The translations under genes were made by a program, and so were the position numbers. From contig OZ218950.1 in the NCBI GenBank assembly GCA_965112735.1, positions 5,146,001 to 5,210,000 of the forward strand: DNA of 64,000 nucleotides, read 5' to 3'. The stretch's first letter is position 1; every line of letters starts with the position of its first letter. Positions 33,727-43,600 of the stretch are shown piece after piece. Source of the DNA: Phaeosaccion multiseriatum. Lineage: Eukaryota > Ochrophyta, other classes. Below the pieces are notes generated by a model that was not told the DNA's origin, did no database searches, and saw only the letters and a program-made list of their open reading frames with translations.

Positions 33727-35493
33727 GCCTCCGAGGGTACAGTGGGTGCAAGTCAAGCGTTACTTGTTGGCCCCCTGACCTTTGTCCGCCCTGTTCTCAC
33801 TGGTGCCCCTATCCCTCTCCCTCCTCGTCGAAATTTCCCACCGACAACAGAGCAAGATGGCAAGGAGAAGGCGAACTGGGGCACGAGCTACCTCGCTGCG
33901 CTGTACTGGTCCTTCACCACCCTCACCACGGTAAGATACACGTGCAAGCTGTTTTGACACATGCATCCATCCACCCTTTTTTCATCCCTTTGCGTTGCCG
34001 CCACTCCATCGCTTCACCCCATCCTCGACTGCTTCACCACGAGGCCGCTGTGTGATTGTGTTTGTCTTCTTCCTTCCTTGCTACCCGTGGGCCTTCCCCT
34101 ACCCTCTTCTTCTCCGTGAGAGCTCCCTCCTGCCAACTATCGCAAGCTCACTGTCGTACGCCCAGCGTCGTTTGTGTACGCACCCACTTTGCTCTGAGCG
34201 TCGCCTCCCTCCCTCCCTCCCTCCCTCCCTCCCTCCCTACCTACCTCCCTCTTCCCCTCCCTCCCTTTGCTTTGCAGGTGGGCTACGGAGACATCAGAGC
34301 TGCTACGGACAACGAGCGTGTGTTCTCCATCGTAGTAGTGCTGCTCGGGGCGTCGTTCTTCAGTTACATAGTAGGGAATGTGTCTGCGTCACTTGCCTTC
34401 GGGAAAGCGTCGAACGACGAGGTGTGTGTGTGTCTATGTATGCGTACGTGAGCACTCTCCAACGTAATGACGGAATCACTCACTCAGCACGTCTCCCCCT
34501 CCCCCCCCTCCCTGCCTACCTCCCCCTCTTGTCCGGAGCAGCTGGTGGCCAAGGATGTGAAGCAGCTCCTCGAAAGCGGGGGCGTGTTTCCCGGCCTCGT
34601 CAAGTCCATCTTCCGACAACAAATCGAGGTCGTCGCCCACACAAACTCGACCATTAGTAGGAGTCCCCAGATGGAAAAGCTTCCCTCCTTCCTCGCGGAC
34701 GAAGTACTTGTGTACATCAACCGCAGTCAGCTGGCGCGCATCTCGCTGTTCAGCCACGCGGCCGAGAGTGGAGAGAATGGTGCAATCGGCAAGAGGAAAG
34801 CCAAGGCCTTCCTTCACTCTCTCCAAAAGAACGGTGAGTGCAGTGGACGGGCACGAGGAGAAGGAAGAGAGCGGGTGGGGTGGGGCGGGCACGCGACGAG
34901 CTACGGATGACTCTCCCCAAGTCACCTGGCCCGGCCGGGATCGGGACAGGAGGGAATAACCGAAGTGCAATGTCCCTTGACCGCCGAAAGATTGATTGAT
35001 TGATGTGCCTCTTACGTGGAGGAAGGGGTTGACGCAAAGCAAGCGCCTCTCCTCCCAGCTCTCACCTCTTTCCTCTGCTATCTGCTCCTCTCCTCCTCTC
35101 CTCCTTTCCTCCCACGCACCGCCTGTCTGGCGCTACCGTCTTGCTGTGCCTCACAGACACGGTCTTGCTGTCGCAGAGCGTGTCCCTCTCGTCCTCCGCC
35201 CTTGACTTTCAATTTGCAGCCTTCATGCTGAGCTACCTCTCACTCGAGTTCTTCACCACCCACCAAGACATGTGCCTTCCTGAGGTAAGATTATTTCGTC
35301 TCGGAGCGATATTGAACCCCAAACAACCCTTTTGGGTACACTCCCCTTCTCGGTACACTTCCATTTTCTTCGCGCCGCACGAAGAAGCAGTCTTCGCATC
35401 CTCCTTGCTCTCCTGGCCTTACTCACTCGCGCACTCCGCTGACCGGCACTAAACCATCCCATCTTCGTTTCTCTCTCTCTCTCTCTCTCTCTC

Positions 35494-35534
<41 letters not shown>

Positions 35535-35551
35535 CTCTCTCTCTCTCTCTT

Positions 35552-35636
<85 letters not shown>

Positions 35637-37997
35637 ATTGTATATATTCTTTGCCAAGGTTGGAGGGGTGGGAATGTTCTTCCTAACCAAAGGTGAAGCC
35701 ATTCTGTGCCTGCCCGTGGAAGAAGAGGTGAGGCAGGAAGGAAGGAAAGAAAGAGAAGAGAAGTTTTTAGGAGGCCCGACGGACGCAGAGCGCGGAGTCG
35801 ACTTGTTTTGGTGTACCTCGCTCACTCTCTCGTAGGCTGGTAACCCCCCCTAACCCCTAGCTCCTACCCGAACACGCCCCTTGTCCCCCCACCGTGCCGT
35901 GCCCGCCTCATCTCATCCCTCTCTCTCATCAGGCGCTACCCCCTCATGGGTCAGATCTTAGAGAGCTGTCTCGTCAACAACATTCGTGAGGCGGTGCGCG
36001 ACATGGACAAGATGTGTTACAAGAAGAGGGACAAGAGCAAGGGCATGAAGAGCAGTAGCAGCAAGGGTAGTGGCAGTGGGAAGGGCAAGAGGGAGGGCAA
36101 GGGCGGGGATATGGGGAAGCAGGATTCCAGGAAGAGGGGCAGGTCCCCAAGCCCGCCCTCTTCGTCCCGTTCCTCCTGCTCTTCCTCTTCCTCCCGTTCC
36201 TCCTCGTGTTCCTCCTCCTCCTCCTGGTCGTCTTCGTCTAGCTCCTCGTCTGGAAGTGGCACAAGCGATAGCGACAGCGACGATGGCAGACGCGCGGCAA
36301 GGCAAAGGCGGAGGAGCGCAGGGAACAAGGAGAAAGATCCAAATGATGTCGATCCGACTCCGGCAGTGACCACAGCCGCTACTACAGGTGGCCGCAATTT
36401 GGGTTTGGTCAGCAGCTTGAGCAGGAGGAAGAACCTGACAAAGACGAAGAGAAGAAAGACCGTGCAAGTGTCCGCTAAGGAGGATGACATCGGCGACCAA
36501 GGCAGCGTTGAGGCGGGAGGCCTTGGCCAACACGATCTGAGCTACTCGGATTTGAATGACCTGCAGCACTTTGGAGAATTCATCACGCAGCATGCGGTCA
36601 CTACCATCTTGGGTATGGAAGTGAAGATTAGTCTCTCGAGTATGATCGGGGGACCTGGGGCAGGGGCTCGGCGCTCTTTGGAGAGAGCCCGGATTGCGAG
36701 CAAGCTCATTAAGCGAGCGAGACAGGCCCAGGCGCACGGCGGGAAGGGATTAGGGCATGGGAAGCCCGTGTCGAGCTTCCTCATGGAGCGGCTCAGGAAG
36801 AAGGCCCAAGAGGCCAAACAGAGACTGGAAGAGGCCCAGGAGAAGGCACGAGAAGATGGGGTGGCGTACGATGGCCCGGTGCCCAGGCATGGCTCTGTGG
36901 TGGTGGCTGGTCCGGACGACGCGCCTGCTTCTCCTGCGCCGGCGAAGAAGCCTACTGCCAGTCCGACAGCATCAGCAGCCAGCAGCAGCAGTCTGCCCAC
37001 CTCTGGTCCGACGCGCAGCAGCAGTAGTGTGCCTGTGTCTGATGGCTCCGTCGTGGCACAGTCTGCCAGTCAGTCTGCCAGTCAGTCTGCCAGTCAGTCT
37101 GCCAGTCAGTCTGCCAGTCAGTCTGGCAATCAGTCTGGCAGTCAGTCTGGCAATCAGTCTGCCAGCCAGTCTGCCAGTCAGTCTGTCAGTCAGTCTGGCG
37201 GGGAATCAGAAGCGCATGGCGGTCCCCACCGCCATCACCACCACCACCATCGTCCGCATCACGAGGGGGCGTCTCCCGATGACCACCACCGCCACCACCA
37301 CCACCACGACCACCACCATGGTCACCAATCACCACACCACCACCGCCACCACCACCACCACCACCGTCATCACCGCGAGGCTAAGCCTGTGGTGACTTCG
37401 GGGTTTTTCAAGGAACAACCGCTACCGCTCATTGCCTCGAACTTGCCACCGTTGATCGAAGTCGAGAAGAAGACACCGCAGCAGCCGACTGCAACGCAAC
37501 TGCAAGGGGAAGGAGCCAAGGCAGGAGGCGCAGTGGTGACGAAAGGCTCTTCCACGACGTCGACGACCGACGACTCGGAACCGGTGTGGACGGGCCTGGG
37601 CACCGGGACAAGCTCGACGGGTTGGAGGCGGGTGGGGCATCTCAAGATTGTTCCTTCCTTCGTGCCGACAGGGGCCGCAATGTCGGAGATTATAGCAGGG
37701 TACATTCACGATTGGTTGGTGAAAGGGTTCATCGACGGAAAGATTCAGGAGCTCTTTCGGAGGTGTGGGGCGTTTCATTTCGTGCCGGCGGAGGACGACG
37801 ACGAGGAGGAGGAGAAGAATAAGAAGGAGGAGGGAAAAAAGAAGAAGAAGGAGGAGGAGGAGCTGAGGAATAAGGGGGCCTCTGTTTCCCTCTCGGCTCG
37901 TGCGTCAGAGGAGAGTGAGCATATTGGGAGAAAATCAGGTTTCCAGCGCCAGATCACCATGCGGAGACAAAAAAGCGTTCTCGGGACGTTATCTTGA
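27794..37997 (+). CDS. Tandem (2 x 6TM) cyclic-nucleotide-gated-like K+ channel in one polypeptide
   Basis: Exons 27794-28267, 28408-28683, 28864-28946, 29210-29474, 29653-31855, 32090-32792, 33036-33135, 33377-33497, 33851-33930, 34278-34421, 34542-34833, 35157-35284, 35659-35810 and 35933-37997; 7086 nt, about 2361 aa. Unit 1: S1 WDMYVGALILYSVVMVPW, S2-S3 to YLKGWFWPDLLSTVPIGE, S4 LRSFKAVRAMRLFRLAKLVRMAK, filter MMTVGYGDI (about 341-349), S6, C-linker and a CNBD split by about 220 low-complexity residues. Unit 2: S1 WDVYISLLILSSVFIVPIRL, S4 RSLKLIRIVRLVRLLKLFRI, filter TTVGYGDI (about 1435-1442), S6, and CNBD remnants ending RYPLMGQILESCL. Both filters are K+ type. The units join by a GTGAGT donor at 31856 and an acceptor at 32089 in matching phase. 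The tail has a Ser/Arg-rich block, QSAS repeats, a His-rich block and KKKKKEEEE. The donor of exon 13 (35810) is my least certain boundary. Confidence 0.8.
28990..29027 (+). repeat. (GACA)n/(GATA)n/(GA)n microsatellite in intron 3 of the channel gene
   Basis: agacagatagatagatagat followed by gagagaga; intronic. Confidence 0.8.
35466..35637 (+). repeat. Long (CT)n tract with (GT)n end, intron 12 of the channel gene
   Basis: About 165 bp of almost pure CT with a few interruptions (caccc, cttt), ending in gtgtgtgtgt and a short TATA run. It forms the polypyrimidine side of the acceptor at 35658. Confidence 0.9.
37058..37200 (+). repeat. 12-nt coding minisatellite (cagtctgccagt)n
   Basis: About eleven tandem copies encode Q-S-A/G/V-S/N tetrapeptides in the C-terminal tail of the channel. 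First copies are identical; later ones vary at the third codon, which suggests recent expansion at the 5' side. Confidence 0.9.
37225..37379 (+). repeat. His-codon-rich tract (cac/cat)n
   Basis: Encodes more than thirty His within about 50 residues of the channel tail, interrupted by Asp, Arg, Pro and Ser. A possible metal- or pH-sensitive segment (inference). Confidence 0.85.
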
Positions 37998-38112
37998 TAC
38001 ACGGAGAGGGATAGACAACCCCCCAATAAATAGACAAGTTAGATAGATTTTGTGGACGAGGAAGTACCTCTCGATTCGTCCCGCCCGCCTGAGTCCGCTT
38101 TGAGAAAGCGCA

Positions 38113-40331
38113 TCAATCGTAGTCAAAGGCCCTGAACTGCGCTCCCCATTCCGTCCTGACAAGTGCCTGCAGGGCCGGGGACAACGGTGCCAGAGCGTTC
38201 TTCTTAAAGCCTTCCAAATCCTGCCAACAACGCCCAAAGCAAAGCGAGAGGAGAAGAGGAGAGGCGTGTTCGTTCATTCATCGGAGAGGGGCTCTTGATT
38301 GGCGACGGCCTTCGGATCACCAGTCTCTACGGGGCTTACCTTGACATAGTCGCGGACGCAAGCCTCTGCGTCTCTGTGGAAGTCCCCGAGCTTGAGTGTG
38401 GTGTAGATGTTCTCACAAACGGAGATCTGATCTGCTTCAAGCTCCGCAAACGACACCTTACGACGAAGGACGGCCGAGCGTACGTATGGTTGGTTGCAGG
38501 TGACCGCACCACCACATGCCACAAGCCACAAGCCCACACGTTATTCTTAATTCAAAAGAATCGGAACGAACATGATGGTGGGCACAAGAAGCGACACACA
38601 CACGTCGACAACATCCAAGAGAGATAGATGAATGGTGTGCCGTAGATAACAGACAACCCCCTCCCGTCCTAGGTATCTCTTTTGTGTGTCCCTCGCTCGC
38701 ATACTTGCTCACCTCCACCAAGTTTCCCTCGGGTATGAGGCCTCTGTCTCGGAGATAGGCCTCGTAGAGGATCTTGCCTTGCTCAAGGATGAAGCTTTGA
38801 ATGTCGTCGTTGGTGGGGTTCTTTTGGAGGTACGTCTTCCAGTAATAAGCATCCGCCATGTGGCTATGAAAGATGCAGCGAGACAGGGGGGTGGTGGGGG
38901 GGGGAGAACATGGCGGCCACGAAAGGAGGTGTGTGGGTCGGGGTGAGTTCCCTCTTACCATTCTCCCTCACACTCTCCTCGAGCCCGCACCCGCACCAGC
39001 ACCGCAGTAGAAAGTTAGCAGCTTCCCTTCCTTCCCCGCTCTCTCACCAGGCAGATTGGAAGGTAACGAGGGGGTCTCTATGAACGTATACGAACTGCGC
39101 GTTGGGGAAGAGCTGCAAGAGAAGCCTCACTCTGCCGCAGTGGTTGGGGCTCTTGAGGAGGAGACGCTTGCGCGAACCCACGCGGTAGGTGAGCTGCGCG
39201 GAAGGATAGAGGAGACAAGGCGAGAAGGGAGGCGGAGGGAAGAAGGCAGTGCGTCATCAAGACAGAGAAGGGCAGGCGGGCGGCGAGGCCTTGAGCGAAA
39301 GGTGGATCGGTGAGTGACTGAGTGGGTGGGAGCCCTGACCTTTCTCAGGAATCCCAGGAAGGCCCTGTGCCATCGCCGGAAGGCCTTCTCCTCGCCTTCA
39401 AACGCGTTGTAGCCCAAGTACACCCTCGCCTGAGCTCTTTTCATAAAGAGCAGCGGCATGATCGGGCTGCGAGGGGGGACAGGCGGGGAGCAGGAGCCAC
39501 AAGACACTTACTGTCAGGGAGTACCATGTCTGACTTAAATCATGCGCCTTTGATTCTGTCCTGTCGTCGCCGCTCAACGCCCCCCCCCTTCCCCGCGCTC
39601 CCGTCTCCCGGAGATGTAGCCTGCGTACCTTGTGCCGGCAGAGAGAACGTTCGTGGCCAGCTCGTCCTCCTGCGAAAAAAGTTCCGAACAAAGCAAGCCC
39701 TCCTTAACAGAAACCTCTCCCATTGGACAAACAATGGCCCCCACCCCCCACTAATTGACTTCACCTGCGGTAGGTCGAAGTCAAGCTTCATTGCATCCAT
39801 GGGCCTTGTCTCGCTAATGAGCGGAGACAGTAGGAACTTGAAGCCAAGCTTGCATCCATGGGCCTTGTCTCGCTAATGAGCGGAGACAGTAGGAACTTGA
39901 AGCCAAGCTTCCCGAAGAGCAGAAACGTGGACGGGAAGCTGGGAGAGGAGAGGAAGCATCGAGGCAAGAGCGAAACGGTGCGCTTATACTTCATAAGCGA
40001 CATCGAAGGTGGAGGCGAAGGTGAAGTTTGTCCTGTCTCTCGAAAGAAGGTTGTGCAGCAGCGTAGTTCCTGTTCTTGGGTGGCCGATTATAAAAACAGG
40101 CCGCTCGTTCAGCACAACTTTCCCCACCGCCCGCCCGAAGAGCGCAGTCTCTACGCATGCCCAAAGAGAGTTCCAAACGGAGATGCAGGTGAGGAACAGC
40201 AAGCGCGGCCAAACAGTTGTCCAAGCTATGTCTCCTCTGTGCCGATGAAGAATACATACCCACGCCGGCAGGCAGATCCCTGCCATCAGGTTGTCCTTGC
40301 AAGAGTACTTAGCGTGAAGAAGAGAGATCCG

Positions 40332-40363
<32 letters not shown>

Positions 40364-40497
40364 TGAGAGAAGGGAAGAAGACTTGGAGAGAGTGTTCCTC
40401 CAGCACTCACCCAGTCTTTTGGAGTGAATTGATACAGAGCGTCGTCTTCTTTTTCCTCTTCATCGACGTCCCCCTTCGCCGCCCGCTGGCGGCTCAT
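38113..40497 (-). CDS. Sulfotransferase (Sulfotransfer_3-like), membrane-anchored
   Basis: Exons (minus) 40497-40411, 40307-39990, 39848-39765, 39669-39629, 39466-39340, 39193-39048, 38863-38713, 38456-38340 and 38220-38113; 1179 nt, 392 aa. It transfers sulfate from PAPS. Membrane helix WPRLLFLTCISVWNSLWA, PAPS loop VFIIGHPRTGTTLLHNLLSRD, then RPMDAMKLDFDLPQEDELA, LLLKSPNHCGRVRLLLQLFP and FVYVHRDPLVTFQSACH (3'-phosphate site), and a C-terminal block (VRDYVKDLEGFKKNALAPLSP). Exon 3 is affected by an exact 59-bp tandem duplication (39793-39910). Each copy carries an AAG|CTTGGC acceptor, and only the one nearer the 3' end of the gene (exon start 39848) keeps the frame. Splicing to the earlier acceptor gives a stop in the second copy. 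Unrelated in exon structure to the TPR-sulfotransferase at 1158-3704. Confidence 0.82.
39793..39910 (-). repeat. Exact 2 x 59-bp tandem duplication across a splice acceptor
   Basis: Copies 39793-39851 and 39852-39910 are identical. Each contains the end of an intron-like AAG acceptor and the codons for LGFKFLLSPLISETRPMDA. 59 is not a multiple of three, so both copies cannot be exonic. Confidence 0.95.
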
Positions 40498-40651
40498 TAC
40501 CAAGAACGGCGGCGGTGAAAGAAGGAGAGGAGAACATTTATGATTGTCTAAAAGTAATGAGAGGGAAACTCGCATGTTGGTGCTCCGGGTTCACAGATTT
40601 TCATCACAATCACAATCACACCGAGCTACGTGCTGATATCTCTGGACTAAA

Positions 40652-43600
40652 TCAACGCCGTGGAAACAGAGCGGCCGTGCCAGACACAGCGCCACTGGAG
40701 CGAGTGGCGTTGTTGCTCTCCGTAGCACCACCTTCACGTGAAGACGACGCGTCCACCGAGGCCTCCGAGGCTGCCTCATAGAGGGTCTGGAAAGACCCCG
40801 TCGCCTGACAGAGCCCGTGGAATAGAGAATTGGGGTCGCGTAGGAGGGCAAGGGGTGCAGCCAGCTCTGCAATCTCCCCCCTTTCGAGTACCATGATGCG
40901 GTCGTAGCGGATGACAGTGTCTATGCGGTGTGCGACGGTGAGCAGCGTGCAGTTTCTGGTGGTGGGGTGGGATGGCAGTGGATGGGTGGGATGGCGGTGG
41001 ATGGGGCGGGTAGGGTGGGTAGTGGTCAGATGCACGCACGCGCACGCACAACGAGGAGGGGAAGGCGAGGGAAGCAGAGCGATGGTGTGGTGACTGAGTG
41101 AATGAATTGAGTACTACAGCTGTACTGGAGCTGGGCCATCATAATTTGGTCGCTTTCAGTGCTCGGACCGGACCGACCGGTTTGTTCATCTGCCAAAAGG
41201 TTTCCTTCTGGGGACGGACTTGAGAGTCCGTCTAAGAAGGGCGTGGGTATGTATCCTCCCCCTTGTTCGCGGGCCGCCCACCCACCCAGCCACTCCCTCC
41301 CTCCTCCGCTCCTCCTCCTCCTCCTCCTCCTCCTCCTCCTCCCCCTCCTCCTCCCTCCTCACCTGAACTCCGTATCGATGGTTCGCTGAATGATGGCGTC
41401 CGTAGCAGGGTCCACTGCTGCAGTCGCCTCATCCATCACCAGCAGACGCGTCTTCTTCAGCAAGGCACGCGCAATGCACAAGAGCTGCTGCTCCCCCAGG
41501 CTCAGGTTGTCCCCCTTTTCACTCACTCGCGAGTCCAGACCGAAGGCGGACAAGCAAGCTCGGTCCAGCGCCGCCCTCACCTGCGAAGAAGAATAATAAG
41601 AAGAACAAGAATAAGAATATGAATAGCAAGAAGGAGTGTGTGCGTGTGTGTGCACCCAGGGAGAGCCGCCCTCACCTGCACGTCGCTGTACTGCTCCAAG
41701 GGGTCCACATTGCTGCGCATGGTGCCCTCGAAGAGCACGGGGTCCTGACACCCGGCAACAGCCAACACCGGAGGAGGGTAGGAGGGATGGCAGTGGACGG
41801 ATGAGAGGGTGGGAGGGCAGGAGGGCAGGAGGGATGGCAGTGGATGGAAGGGCGGGAAGGGCGGGAAGGGAGGCGAGGGCATTCGAAACGACCACAAGTC
41901 AAGTGAGGTGGAGGCATAAGAGTAAAAATCTTCTCCGCCAGAGATATGAAAAGAGGTAGGGATGGCAGTGGACGGGAGGTCCGAGAGAGGGAACAGGAAG
42001 AGAGATAGTAGACAGAGCGAGAGCGAGAGAGAGGGAGGGAGGGAGACAGAGGGAGAGACATAGAGAGGGAGGGAGAGGGAGGGAGAGGGAGGGAGAGAGA
42101 GAGACAGGCCGCCAAAGGGAGAGACATAGAGAGGGAGGGAGAAAGGGAGGGAGAGGGAGGGAGGGAGAGAGAGAGAGAGAGACAGGCCGCCAACGCGTGG
42201 GGTGAAGCCGCCGCCGCCTACTCTCTCGGCCAGCCATTGCGGTAGCAACGATACGTTCACAGACGCACTACTATCTTGTACAACCAACCGATACGGATGC
42301 AATAGTACCTGAGGTATGATGGAAATGCTGGAACGAAGGGCCCGCAGGCCGATGGTCGTAACGTCCACTCCGTCGATGATTATCTGCCCCCGCAGAGGCT
42401 CCACCAGGCGGAAGAGGACCTGCAGCAGTTGGTGATACAGCAAATGGTGATACAGCAGCAAACGCGTGGCTGGTTGTCAGAGGCACGCACGTCCAAAGAG
42501 AGACAGCAAAGGATGAATGGCCACACAGATCGATAGCCAAGTAGTAGGTGAGAAGCAATTCCTTACTGAGGAGGACCCAGGACAAAGCCTCCTCCTCACG
42601 CCCATTCACTGCCATCCACCCCTGTTCTTACCGCGACGAGTGTGCTCTTTCCCGCCCCCGTCCTTCCGCAAATGCCCAAGCGAGTGCCGGCTTCCAGCGC
42701 CAGATTGAGATTATTGAGCACGGGGGCGGGAGCGAGGTTGGTGGCACTACCAGGGAAGCTGCTGCGCGGTAATGCCTCAAAACGGGACACTGATGAGCTC
42801 ATGCTGCTCCCCCTCCTCCCGCCCCTGCTGTTGTCAAAATCATTATCATGATCATCATCATCATAGTCATCGTCATCGCCGTTCCAGTAGTTGTCGTTCT
42901 CGTCGTCGACCGTCTCGTACACAACAGTGAGGTCCCGCAGCGTCAGACTCCCCTGCCTGGGCCAGTCCGGTGGCAGCTGCGGCACCCCCTCCCCAGTAGA
43001 CTCGTCTGGTGTGTCTGCAGGGGCCTCTTGAGGGAGCTGGAGGTACTCTGCTACCTTGGGAACGCTACTCCTCATCTGCGGAGAGAGAGAGATGGAGAGG
43101 TTACAGGAGGTAGAGAGAGAGTGCGTCAGTGCGTCAGTCACCCACCGCCCGCAGTAGTAGCACAGTAGTCGCCAAGAAAGGAAGAGCGCACGTGAAGGAA
43201 GGAATGAAGGGATGAATGAATAAATGAATGAACGTCCTGCTGTGCTCTGTCTACCTATACCTAACCAACGCCAATCATCTCCTACGGACACTTACATTGA
43301 GCTCGAGCAGAGTGAGCCATCGTGTAAGCGTCACATTCATGGTGGGCAGTAAGGAGCAGTGGTTCATCAGGAGGCTCGCCAACACGAGGGACACGGAGTT
43401 CCCTGCATTCAGCAGAACGATGGCGCAGAACATGGACACGCTGGCAGAGAGAAGCACCACGCGAAGGATGCTCCAGGCCTGACAAGTAGCAGTTGGTGAT
43501 ACAATAGCAGTAGTAGGAGAGGTAGCAGTAGTAGTAGTAAGGGGAAGGGGGGGAGGAGGAGCAGGAGTAGTCTTCAGAGGAGCAGTGGTAGTGCAGTAAC

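Noticed and set aside
37058-37200. CRISPR-like regular repeat
   Set aside because: It is a 12-nt coding minisatellite without spacers, in a eukaryotic gene.
39540-40003. Sulfotransferase as a frameshifted pseudogene
   Set aside because: An intact frame exists if the downstream duplicated acceptor is used, so pseudogene status is not proven.
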